64,000 nucleotides of DNA, from assembly GCA_023511485.1 (NCBI GenBank), contig JAIMBH010000013.1, positions 1 through 64,000 of the forward strand, given 5' to 3'. Shown in pieces: positions 1-7,960 of the stretch. Under the pieces are notes generated by a model. It saw only the letters and a list, made by a program, of their open reading frames with translations. It did not search any database and had not been told where the DNA came from. The first letter of the stretch is position 1, and the number at the start of each line of letters is the position of its first letter. The DNA is from Bacillota bacterium (GTDB taxonomy: Bacteria; Actinomycetota; Aquicultoria; Aquicultorales; Aquicultoraceae). The translations under genes and the position numbers were made by a program.

Positions 1-510
1 CCCCCATGCCGGTCATTATTGCAACCATAAATAAAACTTTATAGTTTTTTTACCTGTAGGTTTTCCATTTTTAAGCTTACCCTCCTTTATTAGTCTAGAT
101 TTGAATTTTAGGACCGTAGCAGGAGAAATGTCGTTTAATAGGTACTTGCCTCTCGTCCCTTATTTTATGCAATTCCATATTCTACCTAAGCATTGTTTAA
201 ACTGGTTATTGCCCTGACTAGCACTTATTTTGCACTTGTGGTTCGGGTCATGAGCGCGCCATTTGCGCTTCAACTTTCTCCAGGGTCATTACTATTTCTT
301 TCTTGGCTACAGTCGGCGAGGCTACTGCCTGTATACTATAACATAGTATGTCATTGCAAACCGTACGATAAAATAAAGCTAAAGGGGCTAAATAATAAAT
401 TGAGAGCTGCGAGAATTATGGCCTTAATGGGGAATTGGGTCTCGTAAGCTTATACTATCATGGATTCTAATTTTAATGGATCGAACTGTTAAATATGGTA
501 AAATTCCTGC
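1..510. other. AT-rich stretch without a convincing intact gene
   Basis: No ORF here looks like a real intact gene. On the minus strand an open frame from about 159 to 16 reads like the end of a small basic helical protein (it contains DISPATVLKFKSRLIKEGKL and ends in FYLWLQ). It has no start codon or ribosome site and has a stop just upstream, so it is best read as a gene remnant. The plus-strand frame at 193-447 starts with TTG, has no ribosome site and has no recognisable composition. Confidence 0.4.
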
Positions 511-1123
511 ATGATAATTTTTCTTGATGATTCAGGCGATCCTGGGTTCAAGGTAGGAAAAGGCTCGACCACATCCTTAGTTATAGCACTTGCTATCTTC
601 GACGATGAACTCGAGGCAGAAGAAACATCGGTAAAAATAAAGAGGCTAAAAAGAGAGCTTGGCGTAAAAGATACGTTTGAGTTTAAGTTCCATAGATGCA
701 GGCCTCAAGTATAGACGACGCTTTCTTGAAAGGGTTGCTAACTGCAACTTTAGGGTTAGAGCCATAATAATGGATAAGGGCCGAATTTACGGCCCTGAAC
801 TTAGAAGTTCTAAGGAGTCTTTTTATAACTATACGATCAAAACCGTTTTAAAGAACCATCAGAGAACCATATCAGATGCCAAATTGAGGCTTGACGGGCA
901 TGGCGAAAAAATTATTCGGAGGCAGCTTCGATCCTACTTAAGCCGTGAACTTGGACCTGGAATAATTAAGGACCTGAAATTTAAAGATTCCAGCAGGGAT
1001 GTGCTAAGAGAGCTTGCCGATATGGTTGCTGGAAGCATCAGGGTAGCTCATGATAATAGCGACTTGCAGTATCGCCAAATCATAGAACCTCGACTTGAAG
1101 ATGTCTGGACTTTTGGCTGGTAA
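511..1123 (+). pseudogene. DUF3800 domain protein, broken by a frameshift
   Basis: The first part (ATG at 511, frame 1) reads MIIFLDDSGDPGFK, a typical DUF3800 opening with its acidic pair, and runs to FEFKFHRCRPQV before a TAG at about 712-714. The protein continues in frame 2 from RRRFLERVANCNFRVRAI through IRLDG-like and FKDSSRDVLRELADMVAG motifs to the expected end, DVWTFGW. One extra base near 709-713 explains the break. DUF3800 proteins are uncharacterised, nuclease-like and often near mobile or defence genes. No partner remains here. The break could be a real mutation, a programmed frameshift or an assembly error. Confidence 0.75.
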
Positions 1124-1736
1124 AAAATTCGACCTAGCCCCTAGACTGGAGACATTCCAGCCACGCACGCCACCGGCGACAATTCGGGAACCAGGTCTTT
1201 GCAAGAACCATTCTACTATAAGCTAGTGCTTAAGCCTAGTAGGTTTCAATTTTTATTGGAACCTATACTGGTAAATATTTCAAGACCCTCTTCTTTATAT
1301 CTATATCGGCAAATCTTGATCGCTTTAAACCTCTTTTAAGTTGGTACCCTGGTCGATTATTTGCGTTTTCTTCTAATACCTTTCTAATAAAACAATCTCC
1401 TATATCATAACGAGCCATAACAAAACGTATAATTTAGGGCTTTTATGCATGATAAACCAAGATAACAAATCATAATAAGATTACATACCCGCAGGTAGAA
1501 TGGCGGGTTCGACTTTCGATTTTCGCAACCTACGCCCCTGACCTTCACCAAATACCTCCCAACCCTCATACTGAAGTACAACCATTACCACATATTACCA
1601 GACCTAGCCTACTAAAATAATACCCCTAGCTGTGTAAAGGTACCTGTATGGCTGCCGATAACTATATCTGAGTCTTAAATACCTAGCAATCGCCAATCAA
1701 GAGAATAATAAGAGAATAATATAAGAGAGGTGGGCC
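1124..1736. other. 612-base spacer with no clear gene
   Basis: No convincing gene was found. A 51-codon minus-strand ORF (1418 down to 1263, beginning MARYDIGDCF) ends right at a 9-bp hairpin with a T-rich loop at 1242-1263 that could terminate it, but it lacks a ribosome site. The right end, just before 1737, holds the leader of the cytochrome operon, with a small AGAGAATAAT tandem repeat at about 1700-1720. Confidence 0.35.
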
Positions 1737-2129
1737 ATGAACAGAAAAGGTATTAATTGGAGAGCAGCGTTAATTGCGGCTTTAGCAGTGCTGTTTACTT
1801 TCGCAGTCTCATCCATTGCTCAAGCATCCAGCGGTTCCGAACCTGATAAGTCTGTAACGGTAACGCTGGTTAACACTGCTACCGCATTTTTCATCTTTGC
1901 TCTCGGAGTCTGGATTACCTACTTAACAAGGGGTGGTTTTCTATCCTTAGGCTTTATACTTATTACTGTAGGTATTACCATCGGCTGGGTTGCAAAGCTT
2001 GGGGTTGAGTTTCTTGCTGATTCTGGTATGCTTGTCACTTCATATGACGCTGTCGGTATCGCAGAGGTGATAGGTGGGCTAATCCTGGTCGCAGGCTTTT
2101 ACCTGCTAAGTGAAAAATTGAGAGCCTAA
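1737..2129 (+). CDS. Small membrane protein, first gene of the multiheme cytochrome operon
   Basis: A 130-residue protein of unknown family. Residues 8-30 form a signal peptide or first membrane segment ending in an AQAS cleavage-like site. Three further hydrophobic stretches follow, at about 45-65, 68-90 and 103-125. The ATG has a good AGAGAGGTGG ribosome site. It lies 22 bases upstream of the next gene and in line with the 15-heme cytochrome, so it is probably cotranscribed. A role as membrane partner or assembly factor for the cytochrome is inferred from position only; no heme, quinone or metal motif is visible. Confidence 0.7.
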   Translation: MNRKGINWRAALIAALAVLFTFAVSSIAQASSGSEPDKSVTVTLVNTATAFFIFALGVWITYLTRGGFLSLGFILITVGITIGWVAKLGVEFLADSGMLVTSYDAVGIAEVIGGLILVAGFYLLSEKLRA

Positions 2130-2151
2130 GCGAAATATCGAGGGAACAATC

Positions 2152-2454
2152 ATGGATAAACAACAAATTTATAAGGAAATGATTACCGACATTGTAAAGA
2201 AGAAGTTTTCGCTTTATGGCCAGGCATTGGTATCAAAGATATCGGCAACCGGCTTAGTTAATCTTTCCCCAGATGGGGAGGTTATAGCCATTTCAGGAGA
2301 TCCCAAGAAAGCATTAGAAGGCGTTCTCGGCGTTTTTAAAGAGATTGCAGGAAATGTTGGTGTTACTTCTGCAGTAACCGCCTTAAAGGTTTTTTCCATG
2401 AAATATGCGGAAGTTAAGCCGGAAATTGATGAAGCAGTAGGAAAGTTCGTTTAA
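2152..2454 (+). CDS. Hypothetical 100-residue soluble protein in the cytochrome operon
   Basis: A 100-residue protein without signal peptide, membrane segment or cysteine. The N-terminal third is basic and helical. The middle (LVNLSPDGEVIAISGDPKKA) looks like a short beta hairpin, and the end is helical and acidic. It begins with ATG after GAGGGAACA and sits between the membrane protein and the multiheme cytochrome with short gaps. I do not recognise the family. It would be cytoplasmic, so direct contact with the exported cytochrome is unlikely unless through the membrane protein. Confidence 0.65.
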   Translation: MDKQQIYKEMITDIVKKKFSLYGQALVSKISATGLVNLSPDGEVIAISGDPKKALEGVLGVFKEIAGNVGVTSAVTALKVFSMKYAEVKPEIDEAVGKFV

Positions 2455-2504
2455 CTGTTAATACATCAGCAATCGGATAGCGATTGCAGAAAGGAGTGAG
2501 CCGA

Positions 2505-4328
2505 ATGAAAAGATTTGCAATAATAGGCGCTGGCGCTTTGGTATTACTGTTATTATTGCTAGGTACCGGATCAGTTGCTTTCTACAGCCAAGAATCAAAT
2601 TGCGTCAAGTGTCACGAGATGGAAAAGGACTATAGATCATGGCAAATGTCATCTCATAACCATGTAGCATGCGAGAGCTGCCATGCACGTACTACAGCAT
2701 CCTTCTCTATCCAGGGAACTGCAATGGGCAGGATTATTGCCCATTTTACCAAAAAAGATAAAAATCCTAAGGCTTATGTAAGCAAAGAGAACTGCCTACG
2801 TTGCCATGCTGGTATTAAGAAGAATATCAAGACGCTTCGCGATAGCCATATAGTCAATCCGCACCCGATTCACTTAGCTGCAGGTTTTGACTGTTCGCAT
2901 TGTCATAAGCGTGTTGCCCATGCAGACGGTGTAAATACACCGAGCAGACCTCAGATGAAGGATTGTATTAATTGCCACCGCGCAAAAGAAGTTTCAACCG
3001 AGTGTAAAACCTGCCATTACGGTACGCAGGAGCACTTGGATATAATCGCCCAAGCCGGAGGTTACGTTCTTAAGGAGGGCGAGGGTTGTGAGGTTTGTCA
3101 CACCGAAAAAGATGTGGACAAGCCTGACCATGGAAAAGCAATGCAAAACATAGGCGGATATACTGGTTCTGAAACCTGCCTGAAATGTCATGTGAACGCC
3201 GCTAAACAGATTGGAAGCTCTGCTCACGGTATGCTTAAGACAAAAGTTGCCCATGTCCCCGGCATAAAGGTGCCTATGGGTATGGCAAGCAAGGCTGTTA
3301 ACCCAATGGCGCTTAATCTGTGGGCCTCTTTAACTCCGTTAAAAGATGGAACGATGAAGAGTGGAACTTGCGGTAACTGTCATGTGGGCGGAAGCAATCT
3401 TCCGACACCGGAGATGGCTGCACCGGTGGATTGTCTAGTATGCCACGCGGAAAAATACGACTTTAGCAAGCGTCATGTTGAGAAGGTTGGGAACGTGTTT
3501 AAGTGGAACTACGAGCAGGGTCCTGAGGTAGCTGCATCGGTGGGTAAACCTAAGGCCGAGTATTGCTACCGTTGCCACGAAGATCATATGGCAGAAACCC
3601 GCGGCACTAAATACGAGCCTGAAGCTGACGTTCATGCTGAAGCAGGTATGTCTTGCCAGAGCTGTCACGTAACCATCTCCCACAAGATAGCTAAAGGCAA
3701 CGTTGCTGATCTGATGGCAAACGATATACCTGAGCTCTCCGTTTCCTGTACGTCATGTCACGTCGATTTCAAGCATGAAAATAAAAATATCGATACCCAC
3801 TTGAGCCGTCTTGCCTGCCAGACTTGCCATATTGGCAAAGTCGGTGGTTACTGGGTACAGGATAAGACTAAAGGACAGGATGACAACAACGACGGTGTAT
3901 TTGAGGATACCAAGGTGCACAAGGAAGGTTATCCAACTTACTTCTGGTTTAATGGCACCGCTACTGATAAGAACTTGCCGGTTGGAAGCAGAACCGACAA
4001 GAAAGCCAAGATCTTTCCATTTAAGGTCATCACGGTTATAAGTGGAGTCGATCCGAATACTAAGTTGCCGGTTGCAAGTGCTGCTGGTGTTTACTCCAAG
4101 ACGGGAGATTTTGCTGCTGCGGTTAAGGCTGCCGCGGCATCGAAGGGGCTACCAGAACCTAAGTGGATACCGCTTAAGAGCAATAAGGTTCAGCAATTAG
4201 ATCACCAGATACAAAAGATCGGTGTTAAATGTAATGATTGCCATGCAAAGAAAGGCATTATGGATTTCAAGGCTCTTGGTTATACGGACCAAGAAATCGA
4301 AGAGTTGACCCAGCCGCAGAATTACTAG
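2505..4328 (+). CDS. Membrane-anchored 15-heme c-type cytochrome, NapC/NrfH-like head
   Basis: A 607-residue protein with an uncleaved N-terminal membrane anchor (about 4-26) followed by an exported domain. I count 15 CXXCH heme-binding motifs, from residue 33 (CVKCH) to 576 (CNDCH). The first two, with EMEKDYRSW between them, match the quinol-oxidising NapC/NrfH head. Residues roughly 445-575 contain no heme motif and may form a separate binding domain. The start chosen is the ATG at 2505, behind AAAGGAGTGAG, not the upstream TTG. Likely role: passing electrons from menaquinol to an external or periplasmic-side acceptor. The acceptor is not evident, and octaheme or nitrite reductase identity cannot be shown. 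A strong terminator follows. Confidence 0.9.
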   Translation: MKRFAIIGAGALVLLLLLLGTGSVAFYSQESNCVKCHEMEKDYRSWQMSSHNHVACESCHARTTASFSIQGTAMGRIIAHFTKKDKNPKAYVSKENCLRCHAGIKKNIKTLRDSHIVNPHPIHLAAGFDCSHCHKRVAHADGVNTPSRPQMKDCINCHRAKEVSTECKTCHYGTQEHLDIIAQAGGYVLKEGEGCEVCHTEKDVDKPDHGKAMQNIGGYTGSETCLKCHVNAAKQIGSSAHGMLKTKVAHVPGIKVPMGMASKAVNPMALNLWASLTPLKDGTMKSGTCGNCHVGGSNLPTPEMAAPVDCLVCHAEKYDFSKRHVEKVGNVFKWNYEQGPEVAASVGKPKAEYCYRCHEDHMAETRGTKYEPEADVHAEAGMSCQSCHVTISHKIAKGNVADLMANDIPELSVSCTSCHVDFKHENKNIDTHLSRLACQTCHIGKVGGYWVQDKTKGQDDNNDGVFEDTKVHKEGYPTYFWFNGTATDKNLPVGSRTDKKAKIFPFKVITVISGVDPNTKLPVASAAGVYSKTGDFAAAVKAAAASKGLPEPKWIPLKSNKVQQLDHQIQKIGVKCNDCHAKKGIMDFKALGYTDQEIEELTQPQNY

Positions 4329-4349
4329 AAGCGACGAAATAACGAAATA

Positions 4350-4390
4350 GCAAAGAAAAACCCCGCCTGAGAGGCGGGGTTTTTCTTTGC
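4350..4390 (+). terminator. Intrinsic terminator after the 15-heme cytochrome gene
   Basis: Long inverted repeat with the core ACCCCGCCTGAGAGGCGGGGT, flanked by A-rich and T-rich arms, so it could work in both directions. It closes the 1737-4328 operon. Confidence 0.9.
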
Positions 4391-4465
4391 TTAATATTTT
4401 GATTTTTTGCCCAAACTTTGTTTTTGTGGGTAACTAAAACTCAACGCGAAGGGAGGCGAGTTTAT

Positions 4466-4894
4466 ATGGCTATGCCAAAGCCGGAAGAAGAAATGAAGTT
4501 ACTCAAAGAGCAAGGACCGGGGAGGACTACAATATCTGATGCGGTGGTTGCAAAAATTGCAGGAATGGCGGCCCGTGAGGTGCGGGGTGTTCATGATGTC
4601 GGTGGCGTTGCTGAGCGTGTTATTGGTGGTGTTGTATCGAGAATTACCGGAGGACCGGGGGCAGCCGCTGGGGTAAGTGTCCAGGTTGGGCAGGAAGAAG
4701 CTGCAGTTGATTTAAGTCTCATAATCGATTACGGGAATCCAATTCCGGAAGTTACCAACCAGGTCAGGCAAAACATAGTAAATCAGGTTGAATCGCTAAC
4801 CGGCTTACGTGTAAAAGAGGTAAATATCACAGTAAATGACATATGGTTACCGCAGCAAGAACAACAGCAGGCAGGGGAACAACGTGCCGCATGA
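4466..4894 (+). CDS. Asp23/Gls24 family envelope stress protein
   Basis: A 142-residue Asp23/Gls24-type protein. It has the usual order: ISDAVVAKIAGMAAREVRGVHDVGG, a glycine-rich middle, then VDLSLIIDYG and IPEVTNQVRQNIVNQVESLTGLRVKEVNITVNDI. In Staphylococcus the homologue is a soluble protein tethered to the membrane by AmaP and linked to alkaline and cell-wall stress. The ATG at 4466 is preceded by GGGAGGCG; the upstream extension is rejected. It is the first gene of a five-gene cluster, with an acidic N-terminus and a glutamine-rich tail. Confidence 0.85.
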   Translation: MAMPKPEEEMKLLKEQGPGRTTISDAVVAKIAGMAAREVRGVHDVGGVAERVIGGVVSRITGGPGAAAGVSVQVGQEEAAVDLSLIIDYGNPIPEVTNQVRQNIVNQVESLTGLRVKEVNITVNDIWLPQQEQQQAGEQRAA

Positions 4895-5213
4895 TATCTT
4901 ATCCGAGAAGAGATTAATATCTTTACTAACCAAAAATGCGGTAGAGGAAGTAGAAGGCGTTTCTCTTGTACAGGAAAGCCAAACCGGGCCTTCGTACCCA
5001 TATCACCCGGATGTACCGGGTGTATGGGTACATGGCCCTGATCAAAGCGCATCTTTTGCGGTTAGCGTAAATATAGTCGTAATGGGAATAAGCGTTCCTG
5101 AAGCGGCTAAGAGGATACGCTCTGCAATTATGGGAGAGCTTCGATCAAGGAACTTAATAAATCTTGTAAAGGAAATAAATATTAATGTTAAGGATTGGGC
5201 GAAAACAGCATGA
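4884..5213 (+). CDS. Second, shorter Asp23-like protein
   Basis: A 109-residue protein with the Asp23 pattern in reduced form: a beginning like LISLLTKNAVEEVEGVSLV, a strand SFAVSVNIVVMGISVPEAAKRIRSAI, and a C-terminal NLVKEININVKDW. The GTG at 4884 follows CAGGGGAAC and overlaps the end of the first Asp23 gene by 11 bases, so translation is probably coupled. It is a diverged paralogue of its neighbour and may form mixed assemblies with it (inference). Confidence 0.75.
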   Translation: MPHDILSEKRLISLLTKNAVEEVEGVSLVQESQTGPSYPYHPDVPGVWVHGPDQSASFAVSVNIVVMGISVPEAAKRIRSAIMGELRSRNLINLVKEININVKDWAKTA

Positions 5214-5752
5214 GATTGTTTAACCGAGTTTTAGCAACAATAGTATCGCTTTTTCTGATAATCGGCTCAGCGGTAGGTATAATCTATCTGGTCGGCATTT
5301 TAACTGGGGTAACAGCGTTTAGCCAGCTTGGCAGAAGCATTATAGATTCGCTGGCTAGACTAAGTGCCGGTCAAATTCAGGGAATAGTGGCGATAGTATT
5401 CGTGCTATCGCTAATGCTTTTTATATTGGAGGTACGTCCCTGGAGAGCTCGGTTTATCACTGTAAGGGATGATGAAAGGGGTAAGACGCAAGTCTTCAGG
5501 TCGGACCTAGAGACATATCTTGTACAGCGTATCGCACAGAAGAAAACAATAAGTCCGGAGCACCTCGATATTATAACTCATGGCAATAGATTTGTTGTTG
5601 TAACCGATGTTGCTGCCTCGTCAACTGCCGACCCTCAAGCGGTTCAAAAACAAGTTGAGCAGGATATCAGGCGCGACTTGGAGACAATCGGATTAGACGA
5701 GGACCTTGAACAGATAAGCACCAGGATCTCCCGGGTAAAGCGCGTAGCGTAA
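5210..5752 (+). CDS. amaP: AmaP-like alkaline shock membrane anchor protein
   Basis: A 180-residue protein with two N-terminal membrane helices (about 8-33 and 52-75) followed by a cytoplasmic domain. The pattern MRLFNRVLATIVSLFLIIGSA and the helix pair match AmaP, the anchor that recruits Asp23 to the membrane. The ATG overlaps the previous stop (ATGA). It lies directly behind two Asp23-type genes, as expected for the system. Confidence 0.8.
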   Translation: MRLFNRVLATIVSLFLIIGSAVGIIYLVGILTGVTAFSQLGRSIIDSLARLSAGQIQGIVAIVFVLSLMLFILEVRPWRARFITVRDDERGKTQVFRSDLETYLVQRIAQKKTISPEHLDIITHGNRFVVVTDVAASSTADPQAVQKQVEQDIRRDLETIGLDEDLEQISTRISRVKRVA

Positions 5753-5769
5753 AATAGGGGGTCTGGGAT

Positions 5770-6348
5770 ATGGATACACTAAATAGGGTGTTGTTTATAA
5801 TATTTTCTGCCCTGGTGCTTGTGGCAAGCGCTGTTGGGTTAATGCTCGCCTTTGGGGCTATAACGCCGGAACAGGTACAATCAGTCGTACCATATCAGCA
5901 GGTAGTTGAGTTCTTTCGGGTAAATCTGCTTGCATCTTCTTTGATTACGATTTTGCTTTTAGTTATCGTGATGGCACTTTCTTTTCTTTGGCTTCGCGGC
6001 CAATATGCCGAGGCATTAGAGTCTGTTACAGGTGGGCAATATGAATTCTCTAGCGAAGGTCCAGGTCGTACGCTCGTCAATTACAATGTATTGGAAAAAT
6101 CAATAGATTATGCGATCCGGCAAATTCCAGGAGTCATCGACTCGCGAACGAAAATATATTCGGCGCGAGGCGGGCGTTTATTTGCCCATTCGTCTCTTTT
6201 TGCAAGAAGAGATGCAGATATCCGCGAGATCGATCGCAAAATAAGAAACGCGATTAACCGGGAATGGCTGGATAGGCTTGGCAACAACGTTGCCCGTCAC
6301 GATATCACTATTAACATTGAAACAACTACTGAGCGAAGGGTTGCTTAA
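5770..6348 (+). CDS. Second AmaP-like membrane protein
   Basis: A 192-residue protein with the same plan as its neighbour: MDTLNRVLFIIFSALVLVASA, two membrane helices (about 6-29 and 52-76), then a soluble domain ending in a strand pattern like Asp23-interacting domains. Sequence similarity to the first AmaP is low outside the helices, so the duplication is old. The ATG follows GGGGGTCTGGGAT. Having two anchors beside two Asp23 proteins suggests matched pairs (inference). Confidence 0.75.
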   Translation: MDTLNRVLFIIFSALVLVASAVGLMLAFGAITPEQVQSVVPYQQVVEFFRVNLLASSLITILLLVIVMALSFLWLRGQYAEALESVTGGQYEFSSEGPGRTLVNYNVLEKSIDYAIRQIPGVIDSRTKIYSARGGRLFAHSSLFARRDADIREIDRKIRNAINREWLDRLGNNVARHDITINIETTTERRVA

Positions 6349-6362
6349 AGGAGGTAGCCAGT

Positions 6363-6548
6363 ATGACAAACACGCAGTTTGGAATTCTTTTAGGCTTTCT
6401 AATAGGTGCTGCTTGGATAGCGTTTGGGTTTAATTCGATTCTGCTTGGCATCATCTTTGCGGTGGTCGGCTACTTTGCCGGCAGAGTTCTGGACGGTCAG
6501 GTAGACTTACAGGCCTATCTGCAAAGATATTCCAGACAGGCAAAGTAA
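6363..6548 (+). CDS. DUF2273 small membrane protein
   Basis: A 61-residue protein with two short membrane segments, FGILLGFLIGAAWIAFGF and ILLGIIFAVVGYFAGRVL, then a charged tail. Size, helix pair and the place after Asp23/AmaP genes match DUF2273, a constant but uncharacterised part of the cluster. A strong AAAGGAGGTAGCC ribosome site precedes the ATG. Confidence 0.8.
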   Translation: MTNTQFGILLGFLIGAAWIAFGFNSILLGIIFAVVGYFAGRVLDGQVDLQAYLQRYSRQAK

Positions 6549-6666
6549 AGCAGCGGCTGGCCAACTGGGTATGGAGCGCTAAATCATTTGAATTCGCGAT
6601 GGGCAAGGTATATTATTAGCTAGTGTATACTTTGATAAAGGTTAAAATGCTCAGTAGGTTAAGGGC

Positions 6667-7875
6667 ATGGAAAAAGCTGATGTAGTTATAGTTGGAGCTG
6701 GTCCCGCAGGTTCATCGGCGGCTTATTTTCTGGCCAAGCAGGGAGTAGATGTTATCCTTCTTGAGAAGAACAAACTGCCGCGTGACAAGACGTGTGGTGA
6801 CGGGATAGGGCCGCGCTCTATTGCTATGCTTTATAAAATGGGGCTTGGCGACTGGTTGAAGACCGGTGGATATTACCGGTGTGATCGGGCACGCCTTTTT
6901 GCACCTAACGGTAACTATGTCGAGGCGGGCATACCCCGTGCCGACACACCTTTTCCATATTTCTATATAGTTCCAAGAATGGATTTTGACCACAAGCTTG
7001 TCGAGACTGCCGAAGCTGCTGGCAGTGTGGTAATGACGGAATGCAAAGCCACGTCTGTTGTAAGGTCAAATGGAGGGGTAAAAGGAGTCACTGCAATTTA
7101 TCGCGGCGAGGAGGTAGAGATCAGGGCTAAAGCCCTGATCTGTGCAGATGGCACCAGCGGTACATTTTCGCAAAAAACAGGAATTTCTGTCGTAAAGCCG
7201 CACGCGATTGCGGCACGGGCTTATTATTCAAACGTAAAGGGGCTTGATGATTGTATAGATATCTATGTCGATGAACATATACCGGAAGGCTATGCCTGGA
7301 TATTTCCAATGGCTGGTGGTAGAGCAAATATAGGCCTTGGGATTAGTGCGCCTATGTTAAAGAAGCACGATATAGATATAAGGAAGCTTGTTGATTGGTT
7401 TGTTACCGAAAAAGATACTAGCCCTGTTGACTTAAGTGCTGCTAAACAGGATTGCGAGGTAACAGGAGCATGGCTGAGGATGGGTTACGGCCGGCACAAT
7501 ACTGTTGCAGATGGTATTATCATGGTCGGTGATGCGGCGGGGCTCATCAGCCCACTGACCGGTGAGGGAATAGCTTATGCGCTTGAAAGCGGAGAATACG
7601 CTGCCGCGGTCATGAGTAGCGCGCTTGGCAAAGGCGATGTCTCAGAGCAGAGCCTCAAAGCCTACCAGGAGCATTTAAACAAGAATTACTATATGGACCA
7701 CCGGATTTACGAGATTATAAGGCAGACCTTGTCCAAGAACTTTCTCATGAATGGGTTTATAGGCAAAGGCAAAAGGCACTCAACCTTAGCTCATAAGTTT
7801 ATAAGCATTATGATGGGCACCGCAAAGCCATCTGAACTCCTCCGCCCGAAGATGTTTAAGTATTTCTTGTTCTAG
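6667..7875 (+). CDS. Geranylgeranyl reductase family FAD-dependent oxidoreductase
   Basis: A 402-residue flavoprotein. The N-terminal dinucleotide-binding motif is VIVGAGPAGSSAAYFL with an acidic partner at LLEKN. The family motif TCGDGIGPRS is present, and the second FAD motif is VGDAAGLISPLTGEGIAYAL at about 287-306. Relatives reduce double bonds of isoprenoid chains (archaeal lipids, chlorophyll phytyl tails, menaquinone side chains). In a bacterium of this kind menaquinone or another polyprenoid is the likeliest substrate, but the sequence does not decide it. It stands alone and faces the convergent nrdJ. Confidence 0.8.
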   Translation: MEKADVVIVGAGPAGSSAAYFLAKQGVDVILLEKNKLPRDKTCGDGIGPRSIAMLYKMGLGDWLKTGGYYRCDRARLFAPNGNYVEAGIPRADTPFPYFYIVPRMDFDHKLVETAEAAGSVVMTECKATSVVRSNGGVKGVTAIYRGEEVEIRAKALICADGTSGTFSQKTGISVVKPHAIAARAYYSNVKGLDDCIDIYVDEHIPEGYAWIFPMAGGRANIGLGISAPMLKKHDIDIRKLVDWFVTEKDTSPVDLSAAKQDCEVTGAWLRMGYGRHNTVADGIIMVGDAAGLISPLTGEGIAYALESGEYAAAVMSSALGKGDVSEQSLKAYQEHLNKNYYMDHRIYEIIRQTLSKNFLMNGFIGKGKRHSTLAHKFISIMMGTAKPSELLRPKMFKYFLF

Positions 7876-7960
7876 GCCTTGAGCCCTAGAACAAAAGAGT
7901 TCAGGGACCGGAATCCCGAGGGCTATGGACGAGGACCGGTGGCGGCTCCTTCGGCGCCTC

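Noticed and set aside
193-447. 84-codon plus-strand ORF
   Set aside because: TTG start without ribosome site, no recognisable family, in a degraded AT-rich stretch.
1242-1263. A CRISPR-like repeat (GGTTTCAAT...)
   Set aside because: Occurs once only, with no spacers or cas genes; it is a simple hairpin.
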